Source of the DNA: Mucilaginibacter inviolabilis
GTDB taxonomy: Bacteria > Bacteroidota > Bacteroidia > Sphingobacteriales > Sphingobacteriaceae
Direction of reading: 5' to 3'
DNA length: 64,000 bases
NCBI RefSeq assembly: GCF_011089895.1
Contig: NZ_JAANAT010000003.1
Span: 310,001-374,000, forward strand
Below the pieces are notes generated by a model. That model made no database searches. It was given only the letters and a program-made list of their open reading frames with translations, and was not told where the DNA came from. Positions 42,977 through 51,332 of this stretch are shown here, piece by piece. Positions within the stretch are counted from its first letter, which is position 1. Every line of letters starts with the position of its first letter. Both the position numbers and the translations under genes were made by a program.

Positions 42977-45823
42977 TTATTTTATCCCCATTTCCTTTTT
43001 CAGGAACTGACCGGTAAAGCTATTCTTTACCTTGCACAAACCTTCTGGTGTGCCAGAGAACAGGATATTTCCCCCTCCTGATCCACCTTCTGGTCCCAGG
43101 TCAATCACGTGATCAACCACTTTAATTACATCCAGGTTATGTTCGATGACCAGTACGGTATTGCCTTTATCAACCAGTTGATATAGTACACCCAACAGCA
43201 CGTTGATATCCTCAAAGTGAAGACCAGTGGTTGGTTCATCCAGTATGTAAAAAGTATTGCCCGTGTCTTTTTTGGAGAGCTCGGTAGCCAGTTTAACCCG
43301 CTGAGCCTCGCCGCCTGATAGGGTTGTTGATGCCTGGCCCAGGGTGATGTAACCCAAACCTACATCATACAAGGTTTTAACCTTACGGTAGATAGATGGG
43401 ATATGCTCAAAAAATGGCGTGGCATCCTCAATGCTCATATCCAGTACATCGCTGATGGATTTACCACGATAACGTACTTCCAGCGTTTCGCGGTTGTATC
43501 TGCGACCGCCGCATTCTTCGCAAGGCACCTGTACATCGGGTAAAAAGTTCATCTCGATCACTTTCATGCCGGCGCCTTGGCAGGTTTCACAGCGCCCACC
43601 TTTTACGTTGAAGGAGAAGCGACCAGGTTTGTAACCCCTGATCCGAGATTCGGGCAGGGCCACATACAGGTTACGAATATCTGAGAAGACCCCGGTATAA
43701 GTAGCCGGGTTGGAGCGCGGCGTACGACCGATTGGTGTCTGATCGATCTCGATCACTTTGTCGATATTTTCCAGACCCTCAATTTTTTCATAAGGCAAGG
43801 GTTGTTTCTTGGCCCTGAAAAAATGATGATTCAGTATGGGGTATAATGTTTCGGTAATTAAGCTTGATTTACCGCTGCCTGATACACCGGTGATGCCAAT
43901 GAGCTTACCCAATGGAAATTCAACCGATACCTTTTTAAGGTTATGGCCGGTAGCTTTTTTGAGGCTCAGCGTTTTGCCGTTACCTTCCCTGCGTTTTGCA
44001 GGGATAGCGATAGAGCGCTCGCCATTGATGTAGGATGTGGTGAGCGTATGTTTAGCCATCAACTCGGCCGGGGTGCCTTCGGCCACTACCTGTCCGCCGT
44101 GTACGCCCGCCGCCGGTCCCATATCAATCACGTGGTCGGCTTCCAGTATCATGTCCTTATCATGCTCCACCACTAATACGGTGTTACCCAGATCGCGCAG
44201 GTTTTTGAGCGCATTGATCAATCGTTCGTTGTCACGCTGGTGCAGGCCGATGCTGGGCTCATCCAGAATGTACATGACATTCATCAGTTGTGAACCTATC
44301 TGCGTGGCCAAACGGATACGCTGTGCCTCGCCACCCGACAGGGTTTTGGCCGTACGATCAAGCGTTAAATAGCTCAAACCAACATCCAGCAGGAACACAA
44401 TACGCGCACGGATCTCTTTCAGGATCTCTTTGGCAATCACATTCTGACGTTCGGTCAGCCTGTCTTCCAGGTTGTTGAACCATTCCTGTAGGGTACGTAT
44501 ATCCATACAGGCCAGTTCAAATATATTTTTATTGTCGACCTTAAAATGCAGCGACTCCTTTTTCAATCTGGCGCCATCACAAACCGGACAGGTTTTCAAC
44601 ACGCGATAATTTTCCATATCGTCCATACCTTCATCACCGCGGCGTTCCTGCTGCTCTTCCAGCATGCGCACAATACCGTCAAACGTAATTTGGTAGCTTT
44701 GTACATTCCATTTGTTGTACTCTACGGCAACGGTAATCATATCCGGCGATCCGTTCAAAATGATTTCCTTTTGCTCGGGCGTCAGTTTTTCGATCGGGGT
44801 CGACAGTGAAAACTCATATTTTTTGGCCAGCGATTTCAATACCTGAAATATCCAGGTTTCGCGATACTCGCCGATTGGCGCAAGGCCACCATTCATGATG
44901 CTTAGCTTGGGGTTGGGGATAACCGAAGCTTCATCCACTTCAAAAATATAGCCCAGGCCATTACACTTTTCGCAGGCGCCATAAGGCGAGTTGAAGGAAA
45001 AAGTATTGGGTTGTGGCTCATCATAAGATATGCCCGATACCGGGTCCATGAGGTACTTGCTGTAATAAGCTACATTATTATCCTTATCACCTACGCGGAT
45101 GATGCCTTTGGCAATCTTGAGCGCGGTTTGTACCGAAGTGTATAAACGTTTGCTATCCTTTTCAGACACTACCAAACGGTCAACCACGATATCAATATCG
45201 TGTATCTTGTAACGGTCAACCTGCATTTTGGGTTCCACATCGGCCATGGCGCCATCTATCCATACTTTGAGGTAGCCCTGCTTGCGTATGGATTCAAAAA
45301 GCTCACGGTAATGCCCCTTACGAGCTTTTACTACGGGGGCCAGGATGTTTACCGGCTGGCCGTCGAACTTTTCGGTAATGGTTTTCAGGATCTGGTCTTC
45401 GCTCATGCGCTCCATTTTCTCGCCGGTGGTGTAGGAGTAAGCCTCGCCGGTGCGGGCAAAAAGCAAACGCATAAAATCGTAGATCTCGGTGATGGTACCC
45501 ACTGTAGACCGCGGATTTTTGCTGGTTGTTTTTTGCTCAATGGCAATAACCGGGCTCAGCCCCGAAACCTTATCCACATCGGGGCGCTCCATACCACCCA
45601 TGAACTGGCGCGAGTAGGCCGAAAATGTTTCCATATAACGGCGCTGCCCTTCGGCATAAATGGTATCAAAAGCCAGTGACGATTTACCGCTGCCACTCAA
45701 ACCGGTGATCACCACCAGTTGGTTGCGCGGAAAAGAAACATCAATATTTTTTAAATTATGTACCCTGGCGCCATAAACTTCAACTTCGCTTTGTTCGCCC
45801 AGGTCAACGGTTATTTCGTTCAT
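42977..45823 (-). CDS. uvrA: Excinuclease ABC subunit A (UvrA)
   Basis: The 948-residue protein is of normal UvrA length. It has two ABC ATPase cassettes (Walker A GLSGSGKSSLAFDTIY near 40-55; GVSGSGKSSLITETLY in the second half), signature motifs LSGGEAQRIRLATQIG and LSGGEAQRVKLATELS, and CxxC-containing zinc modules (CEKCNGLGY, CPVCDGARL, CETCQGAGM, CEECGGRRY). It recognises damaged DNA in nucleotide excision repair with UvrB. A TACATTTG -7 box lies at 45925-45932 on this strand. Confidence 0.97.
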   Translation of the reverse strand: MNEITVDLGEQSEVEVYGARVHNLKNIDVSFPRNQLVVITGLSGSGKSSLAFDTIYAEGQRRYMETFSAYSRQFMGGMERPDVDKVSGLSPVIAIEQKTTSKNPRSTVGTITEIYDFMRLLFARTGEAYSYTTGEKMERMSEDQILKTITEKFDGQPVNILAPVVKARKGHYRELFESIRKQGYLKVWIDGAMADVEPKMQVDRYKIHDIDIVVDRLVVSEKDSKRLYTSVQTALKIAKGIIRVGDKDNNVAYYSKYLMDPVSGISYDEPQPNTFSFNSPYGACEKCNGLGYIFEVDEASVIPNPKLSIMNGGLAPIGEYRETWIFQVLKSLAKKYEFSLSTPIEKLTPEQKEIILNGSPDMITVAVEYNKWNVQSYQITFDGIVRMLEEQQERRGDEGMDDMENYRVLKTCPVCDGARLKKESLHFKVDNKNIFELACMDIRTLQEWFNNLEDRLTERQNVIAKEILKEIRARIVFLLDVGLSYLTLDRTAKTLSGGEAQRIRLATQIGSQLMNVMYILDEPSIGLHQRDNERLINALKNLRDLGNTVLVVEHDKDMILEADHVIDMGPAAGVHGGQVVAEGTPAELMAKHTLTTSYINGERSIAIPAKRREGNGKTLSLKKATGHNLKKVSVEFPLGKLIGITGVSGSGKSSLITETLYPILNHHFFRAKKQPLPYEKIEGLENIDKVIEIDQTPIGRTPRSNPATYTGVFSDIRNLYVALPESRIRGYKPGRFSFNVKGGRCETCQGAGMKVIEMNFLPDVQVPCEECGGRRYNRETLEVRYRGKSISDVLDMSIEDATPFFEHIPSIYRKVKTLYDVGLGYITLGQASTTLSGGEAQRVKLATELSKKDTGNTFYILDEPTTGLHFEDINVLLGVLYQLVDKGNTVLVIEHNLDVIKVVDHVIDLGPEGGSGGGNILFSGTPEGLCKVKNSFTGQFLKKEMGIK

Positions 45824-45924
45824 ATGTGTTATTGGTACCCAATTTATTAAACCCCGGTAAGTGGGTTTACTTTTAAAAGCTAATGTAAGATAAGGCCTTT
45901 AAAAGAAAATGCTAAAAATTTAAG

Positions 45925-45932
45925 CAAATGTA
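45925..45932 (-). promoter_or_regulatory. Candidate -7 box for uvrA
   Basis: Read on the minus strand, TACATTTG fits TAnnTTTG, 102 bp before the ATG. No -33 element is clear. Confidence 0.35.
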
Positions 45933-46053
45933 CGAAAAATTGATGTGGATTTTATGCTAAGCGTGTCAGCATAAGGTTAATATTTACTGGGTTAAGGAGA
46001 ACGATAAAATGCAATTGTCATTTGCCAGGCATAAAAGATCTCTCCTCGTACCT

Positions 46054-46257
46054 GCGCTGTCCGAAGTCTCTGACTCCGGACGTGTATGTAAGTAGTCTTC
46101 AGACTACCGCGTACTGTAGTTGTAAACTACAGGCATAGCGATCCGAAGTCAGAGACTTCGGACAGCGCGGTTTGTCATCTCGAACGAGGCACGAGGAGAG
46201 ATCTTATACGTGGGGCATGTCAATTGTATAAGATCTCTCCCTCCGGTCGAGATGACA
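46054..46257. repeat. Cloverleaf-like inverted-repeat element plus flanking GTCATCTCGA element
   Basis: Arms of 27 bp (46054-46080 and 46142-46168, 26 of 27 paired; left starts GCGCTGTCCGAAGTCTCTG) enclose two perfect inner hairpins: GTAGTCT-TC-AGACTAC (46092-46107) and CTGTAGT-TGTAA-ACTACAG (46114-46132). A second nested repeat follows: TGTCATCTCGA (46173-46183) with TCGAGATGACA (46247-46257), enclosing GAGAGATCTTATAC / GTATAAGATCTCTC. The element fills most of the gap 45824-46272. Confidence 0.65.
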
Positions 46258-46272
46258 CTAAGAGTGAGATTA

Positions 46273-47265
46273 TTAACGTGATTGATAATCCGTCACAATA
46301 CGCAGCGCTTCCTCCAGCCTCTTCAATCCCAAATTATGCTGCAACTGTTCCCGGTGAACCTGGGCATATTGCAAACGGTTGTCCATATTGGCCAGGCTGA
46401 GTTTCCCTGTCCAGATGAGATCATGAAATTCCCTGAAATCGGGCACGGGCATATCCGGGTTGATAGTTTTATCGGCGGTTTTGCCTACTATGGTAAAAAC
46501 AACAAAGTAAAATAGGTGAAGGATCTGCCGCATCAGGAAAAAGCGTGCATGCTGATATTCATTAGCATCTTCGCCAAAATAGGCTTTTAAGTAAATTTTT
46601 TCGTCCTCTTCGTTCTTTACTAAAAAATTCGCCATGATGGCCAGGTCCAGGTAGCGGTCGTTTAAAAAAGCAGCTTCCCAGTCAACCAGCCATACCTGTT
46701 CACCATCAAACAGGGTATTTTCGGGCTTAAGGTCGTTATGGCAGCCCACCATGTCTTCGGTATTGCAGGGGTAGATGTCTTTTACCTGGGTATAAAAATC
46801 AAATAGTTTGGCAGTTATATCTTCGGACATCAATTTATCGGCCCGGAATTTTTCAATAAACTCGCCAATTTTATCCAGGTAGTTGATGCGGAAAGGAAAA
46901 GGCGGTAACGAGTGCAGTTGCTTAAGCAGCTGAGGTAGTTTTGTTTTGGCTTCCCCCATCGGGAAAGGTTTGGCTTCTATAAAATCAATAATGGCAATCC
47001 TGTCTTCTACATGGGCGTACCACACCTTTGGGGCTATCCCGGCTTCGGCGGCGGCTTTCATGCAGTTATATTCCAGCGTTGGATCGGCCATGGCATCAGT
47101 GCGGGTAATGATCCGGAGCAGATAGGGTTTCCCCTGAACGATAATTTTAAAAACCAGGGCCGATGAAAGGCCGGCAGTGAGTTCACGGATATCATCCAGG
47201 GTATTGGTGCCAAAAGCTGCCAGCAAAGCATGATCAACAGCGGTTTTTTTGTTTTCAGGAATCAT
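46273..47265 (-). CDS. Choline/ethanolamine kinase-like phosphotransferase
   Basis: The 330-residue protein has an APH/ChoK fold: VGCHNDLKPENTLF (catalytic Asp and Asn loop near 176-186) and WLVDWEAAFLNDRYLDLAIM (metal Asp). Residues for nucleotide binding (RELTAGLSSALVFKI) lie near the N-terminus. It should phosphorylate a small hydroxylated or amine-bearing molecule; the substrate is not clear. A -7 box TATATTTG lies at 47297-47304 on this strand, about 32 bp before the ATG. Confidence 0.87.
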   Translation of the reverse strand: MIPENKKTAVDHALLAAFGTNTLDDIRELTAGLSSALVFKIIVQGKPYLLRIITRTDAMADPTLEYNCMKAAAEAGIAPKVWYAHVEDRIAIIDFIEAKPFPMGEAKTKLPQLLKQLHSLPPFPFRINYLDKIGEFIEKFRADKLMSEDITAKLFDFYTQVKDIYPCNTEDMVGCHNDLKPENTLFDGEQVWLVDWEAAFLNDRYLDLAIMANFLVKNEEDEKIYLKAYFGEDANEYQHARFFLMRQILHLFYFVVFTIVGKTADKTINPDMPVPDFREFHDLIWTGKLSLANMDNRLQYAQVHREQLQHNLGLKRLEEALRIVTDYQSR

Positions 47266-47296
47266 AAATATAGGCTTTAAAATAGTGATGATGAGC

Positions 47297-47304
47297 CAAA
47301 TATA
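47297..47304 (-). promoter_or_regulatory. Candidate -7 box for the phosphotransferase gene
   Basis: TATATTTG on the minus strand fits TAnnTTTG and would start transcription about 25 nt before the ATG. Confidence 0.4.
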
Positions 47305-47520
47305 TTTATGGTTTATTACTTTCGGAGGCTTTTATAAGTATATTTTTTGCGCCGTACTTTTTGGATAAAATTGACGTTTACCCTATAGATTAATTGCTGA
47401 ATTATTGATTTAGTGAATTAGTTATTTTTTCTCCTCCCTTCACCTATCTGGTCCTATTTTTCAGCATATCTGTCGCATTTTGCGTTTTACTCCGTATTAT
47501 AAAGAAATCACAATCCTGTA

Positions 47521-47922
47521 ATGATGAAACATTTAACCCTGTTTTGGAGTGCTGTTATTATGGTACTCGCATTGTTTTTGATGACCTCCTGTAAAGACAA
47601 TCATCAAAGCCTGAAAGCCGATGACGAAAAAAAACTGAAAGAGCTTTATACCAATATTCAAAAAATAGCGCAGCAGTTTAACTGTGATAATGCCAACGAT
47701 TGGCAATTTACACCGATTGGCTCAAAAGCATGCGGCGGCCCTACAGGTTTTATAGCCTATTCCATCAAACTGGATACAGCGGTTTTTCTGCAAAAAGTAC
47801 GATCTTATACGGCGGAGCAAGAGGCCTTTAATAAACGATGGGGCATAAGCTCGGATTGTATGATGATTCAGTCGCCCAAAGGCGTAGCCTGCGAGGACGG
47901 GAAACCGAAGTTTTTTTATTGA
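47521..47922 (+). CDS. Small lipoprotein with conserved Cys residues, unknown function
   Basis: The 133-residue product has a lipoprotein signal (lipobox MTSC) and a mature domain with four Cys (FNCDNANDW, KACGGPTGF, SDCMMI, VACEDG), likely two disulfides. I recall similar proteins as hypotheticals in Sphingobacteriales but know no function. An alternative ATG is at 47524. It precedes the toxin-like lipoprotein gene by 127 bp on the same strand. Confidence 0.7.
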   Translation: MMKHLTLFWSAVIMVLALFLMTSCKDNHQSLKADDEKKLKELYTNIQKIAQQFNCDNANDWQFTPIGSKACGGPTGFIAYSIKLDTAVFLQKVRSYTAEQEAFNKRWGISSDCMMIQSPKGVACEDGKPKFFY

Positions 47923-48049
47923 GATCTTAACTTCTCCAGCCGTGGTTGGTGTTATCATCAACCACTCACAAATACCGTGTTTTCACCTATTGCGGTGCTA
48001 GAATATTAACTACATATTGGGCATATATATTAAATAAGTTCCTGCTCTT

Positions 48050-49516
48050 ATGCCTAAACTGATTCTAAAAAAAGCCTCCTGGGTGTTACTCGCCACTGTG
48101 TGTATAGCTGCTGTTATTGTTAATAGCTGTAAAAAAGATTCACACTCAGAACAGCAGAATAAAGTCTCAGACCCCGCCATGGCTCAGGCAAAAAGCTGGT
48201 ACGAAAGCACTTATCCAACAAGTAATATCAAATTAAATACCCAGGCTATTACCACAACTACCGACTTAAGCCAATTGGTAAAACCCGACTGGGGTCATGC
48301 TGCCAGCTATTCGAGGTTCAATAAACAGGTGATTGAAATGCCGGTTGACCCGGGCTCTAAATTTGAAACAGCCTTGTTAATTGGGAAAGTTAAATCGAAT
48401 AAAACCTACAGCCGGAATTATTTTTTGTTACTGAACGATGGTCAAAAGTACGAGGCCTATGTAATGATGATCACTGCCGACTCGTCTTATGTGAACAATG
48501 ATTTGAGCAAGCTGTCGCATAATACCTATCGTAAACATGATGCCGACTTTAGCGGATCGGTGCTTTATTTTACACCCAGGGGGGAATACGTAGACGGCTA
48601 CGCCTATAAAAATGGGCAGCTTATAACTGCATCAGCAAACCAGCAAACAGACAAGCCCAAAGTGCAAAGTGTTCAGACTAACGGCAAAAAAATAATTGCG
48701 GAACTCAATTGCATAGCCTGGTATTTAGACAGCTATCAAAATGGCGTTTTAGTAAGCGAGGTATATCTTTACACTACATGTTCAGGCAACGGCGAGTCCG
48801 GTGGTGGTGGTAATAGTAGCGGCGGAGGAAATAAACCGCCTCCACCCAAACCTCATTGTACGCCAGATGGAACAACAGACCCGCCATCTGATCCGGGCGG
48901 TTTCCCGGAACCAGACCCTGGTTCTTGTCCAGTTTTGGTTCAGACTACAATAACAAATGACGTTCTTGGATGTAATGGTGTGGTTATTAATAGTCTTACA
49001 GATAAAAATCTAAGTGGAAATATCAGAAATATCCTTCAGAATGTTTTCAACTCGTCAGACAACGTCAATTTGCATTTTGTTGAAAGTACAGATACAGAAG
49101 GCCACGCTGCTAGTACTACTACAACTAGGAGTAGTTCTTCTTTTAATATGGAAATTAAAATAAATCCTAATATTTTGCCAAACGATGCATCGCAAGATTA
49201 TAAAGCATCGATAATAATTCATGAAATTATACATGGATACTTAAATTATAAAGGAATTGATGCTGATTTACAACTACAACAACACAGTGATATTGCCCAT
49301 AATTATATCGGAGATATTGCTTCTATGCTTCAACAAGCATATGGAACAGATCCTGAAAATGCCAAAGCTTTAGCATTTGGAGGTTTAGGAGACTTTGCTA
49401 CAAAATATCCTTCAGATTATAATCAATTACTCCAGGATAATGGCCTTACCGAAGGCCAACGAAACAGTGATACAGAATTTCAGAGGGAAGGTTTATTTGG
49501 TAAAAAGTGCAATTAA
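48050..49516 (+). CDS. Lipoprotein with C-terminal HEIIH zinc-metallopeptidase domain (polymorphic-toxin-like)
   Basis: The 488-residue product has a lipoprotein signal (lipobox VNSC near residue 27), a conserved-looking N-terminal domain to about 245, and a Gly/Pro linker (SGGGGNSSGGGNKPPPPKP, about 250-275). The C-terminal part, from about 305, has IIIHEIIHGYL near 391 and a later His (IAHNYIGD). The HExxH pair is the catalytic zinc motif of metallopeptidases. The DNA becomes visibly AT-richer from about 48950, right after the linker, and the following small gene shares this. The organisation is that of a polymorphic toxin with swapped C-terminus, but no toxicity is shown. Confidence 0.8.
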   Translation: MPKLILKKASWVLLATVCIAAVIVNSCKKDSHSEQQNKVSDPAMAQAKSWYESTYPTSNIKLNTQAITTTTDLSQLVKPDWGHAASYSRFNKQVIEMPVDPGSKFETALLIGKVKSNKTYSRNYFLLLNDGQKYEAYVMMITADSSYVNNDLSKLSHNTYRKHDADFSGSVLYFTPRGEYVDGYAYKNGQLITASANQQTDKPKVQSVQTNGKKIIAELNCIAWYLDSYQNGVLVSEVYLYTTCSGNGESGGGGNSSGGGNKPPPPKPHCTPDGTTDPPSDPGGFPEPDPGSCPVLVQTTITNDVLGCNGVVINSLTDKNLSGNIRNILQNVFNSSDNVNLHFVESTDTEGHAASTTTTRSSSSFNMEIKINPNILPNDASQDYKASIIIHEIIHGYLNYKGIDADLQLQQHSDIAHNYIGDIASMLQQAYGTDPENAKALAFGGLGDFATKYPSDYNQLLQDNGLTEGQRNSDTEFQREGLFGKKCN

Positions 49517-49524
49517 ATATATTT

Positions 49525-50094
49525 ATGAAAAAGTTGATTTTATTAATTCCTGTTTTATTACTGTCTTTATCCGTTATTGCGCAAATCAATCCAAAAGACA
49601 GTGTAATTAGGCATTTTAACGACATCGGGAATACTTTGGTAGTGTATTATCATCCAAATGCAGATTCCCTTAAAAATAATTGTTGGGAAGGGTGTGTATT
49701 TATACGATTTAATATCAATAAAGAGCATCAGTTTGTTAATATTGCCTATACAGCAAGCACCCCGACTTTTATAAAAGACGCCATCGCTCAGGCTTTTACA
49801 AAAATAAATCAAAACGGAGCGAACACTAATCAGTTAATGACCACATCTGACAAAACATATATTTTACCCTTAATAGTTGTCCATAGAGAAGGTTGTGGAT
49901 TTATGACTGGCTGGGAGGATAAAAATTATAAACCCGATAAGAAAATGGCAATAACATATGAAAGGCGGCAAATGCGTTTTGAGCAATTTTCAAACTCAAT
50001 CGGAAATATGACAAATTTCACAGATGGCAATTTCGATTTCGTTGTCGATTGTGTTTTACTTAAGCCTGCAAGAACACCTGTGATTTTATATTAA
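49525..50094 (+). CDS. Secreted small protein, possible immunity partner
   Basis: The 189-residue product (ATG at 49525; GTG at 49507 overlaps the preceding gene) has a signal peptide ending SVIAQ. The mature part has NNCWEGCVFIRFNINKEHQF, a strand-turn-strand layout faintly like the TonB C-terminal domain, and two further Cys. It starts 8 bp after the HEIIH gene and shares its AT-rich composition. Position and export to the same compartment suit an immunity protein, but I recognise no immunity family. Confidence 0.7.
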   Translation: MKKLILLIPVLLLSLSVIAQINPKDSVIRHFNDIGNTLVVYYHPNADSLKNNCWEGCVFIRFNINKEHQFVNIAYTASTPTFIKDAIAQAFTKINQNGANTNQLMTTSDKTYILPLIVVHREGCGFMTGWEDKNYKPDKKMAITYERRQMRFEQFSNSIGNMTNFTDGNFDFVVDCVLLKPARTPVILY

Positions 50095-50132
50095 TAGCTT
50101 TTGCCTTTGGTCGGTGTTGTTTTCCTCCGCTC

Positions 50133-50212
50133 CCGTAAGCGTCCCGCTTGTGGTCATATGCAGAGAAATAAATTTGACTAATCATGGCGAACCACAAGCG
50201 GGACGCTTGCGG
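50133..50212. repeat. Long AAGCGTCCCGCTT hairpin
   Basis: Arms of 22 bp (50133-50154 and 50191-50212, 21 of 22 paired) carry AAGCGTCCCGCTTGTGGT and its complement. Each arm is itself nearly palindromic. It shares the AAGCGTCC core with the hairpins at 16413-16462. Confidence 0.6.
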
Positions 50213-50240
50213 TAGCGAATAGAATTCACTAATTAAAAAC

Positions 50241-50276
50241 AAAAAAGTCCTGCTTTCCATCTGGGAAAGCAGGACT
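50241..50276 (-). terminator. Intrinsic terminator of the lytic transglycosylase gene
   Basis: AGTCCTGCTTTCC (50246-50258) pairs with GGAAAGCAGGACT (50264-50276), 13 bp perfect. On the minus strand the stem is followed by six T. It lies 43 bp after the stop of the gene at 50319. Confidence 0.85.
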
Positions 50277-50318
50277 CAGGGTGCTCCGTAATGTATTTTT
50301 TAATTAATTAAAAATCAA

Positions 50319-51101
50319 TTAATTAAAATTCAGCAATGAGGTAGGCGGGGTCATGGCGAAATAATCGTCGTACCCGTACTTTTTAGGTTGCTGGATAATT
50401 GCTTTCATGGCAATAAGCTTGTAAACATATGAACCGGTTTCGCGGTTCAGGCTCATGCGGAAGTAATTATCTTCATTTTGTTTGTTAATAGCTCTTTCCA
50501 GCTTAACAGAACCGTTGTTGTAGGCGGCTGCGGCCAGTGTCCAGTTATTAAATTCACCGTATAGTTCTTTGATATACTTGCAGGCAGCAATGGTTGATTT
50601 ACGCAGATTAGTGCGCTCGTCGACCCCATGGCCCACTTTAAGCCCGTAAGTACGCGCAGTGCCCGGCATAAATTGCCATAAGCCACGTGCTCCCCTTGGT
50701 GAAGTGCCTTCGCAAAGGCCCGACTCCACCAGCGGGATGTACTTAAAATCATCGGGGATACCATAAAGCCTCAAAAGCGGTTCAATAATAGGGAACCATT
50801 TTTCGGCTTTGCGATGCAGAATGGTCGACTGAACGGTTTTGAAATTATGCTGTTTAAGCGATACTTTCAATTTCCGTGTCACCCGTGCATCGTTTACAGG
50901 TAAAGCTTCGTTTGCAAAATTGTATGCATTTGCATTGCTTTTTATAAAAATAAATTTCGAGTTCCGATGGCTAATATCTCCAGTGCTCACAACCTTTTCA
51001 CTGATGGTTGTACTGAAAATATTGAGCTTTGAAATGAGAACCAGCACTAGCATTACGGAGCACGTAAATAAGTGTTTTTTGATCATTTCTTTCTTTATCA
51101 T
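50319..51101 (-). CDS. Membrane-anchored lytic transglycosylase (SLT domain)
   Basis: The 260-residue protein has an N-terminal hydrophobic anchor/signal (LFTCSVMLVLVLISKLN) and an SLT domain at about 125-240: PLVESGLCEGTSPRGARGLW with the catalytic Glu of the ES motif, QFMPGTARTYGLKVG, and WTLAAAAYNNG. It would cleave peptidoglycan between MurNAc and GlcNAc. No LysM is present. ATGs at 51101 and 51086 are both possible. Confidence 0.92.
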   Translation of the reverse strand: MIKKEMIKKHLFTCSVMLVLVLISKLNIFSTTISEKVVSTGDISHRNSKFIFIKSNANAYNFANEALPVNDARVTRKLKVSLKQHNFKTVQSTILHRKAEKWFPIIEPLLRLYGIPDDFKYIPLVESGLCEGTSPRGARGLWQFMPGTARTYGLKVGHGVDERTNLRKSTIAACKYIKELYGEFNNWTLAAAAYNNGSVKLERAINKQNEDNYFRMSLNRETGSYVYKLIAMKAIIQQPKKYGYDDYFAMTPPTSLLNFN

Positions 51102-51199
51102 TAACTATACATTTGGTTAAAATGTGCTGCAAAGGTATGCTATACAGGGCACATAATCAAATACTTAGCAAAATGCTAAAGATTTTAGCGGCGGTTTTT

Positions 51200-51245
51200 G
51201 GTTCAAAAACAGGCTTTAAAAGTGTTTAAACCGGGTTTTTGAACC
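51200..51245. repeat. Inverted repeat upstream of the pseudouridine synthase gene
   Basis: GGTTCAAAAAC (51200-51210) pairs with GTTTTTGAACC (51235-51245), 11 bp perfect. The interior GGCTTTAAAAGTGTTTAAACC resembles the ends of family D elements. It sits just upstream of the promoter at 51265-51298. Confidence 0.45.
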
Positions 51246-51264
51246 GCTTAAAATTTTTGCTTTT

Positions 51265-51298
51265 TTTGATTAAAAATTGCCAAAAAAGCGTATCTTTG
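51265..51298 (+). promoter_or_regulatory. Bacteroidota-type promoter for the pseudouridine synthase gene
   Basis: TTTG (51265-51268) and TATCTTTG (51291-51298) match the -33 TTTG and -7 TAnnTTTG consensus with a 22-bp spacer. This is the clearest promoter in the window. Confidence 0.6.
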
Positions 51299-51332
51299 AC
51301 CCTCACGCTGCGAAAGCGCAAAACAAAAAAAT

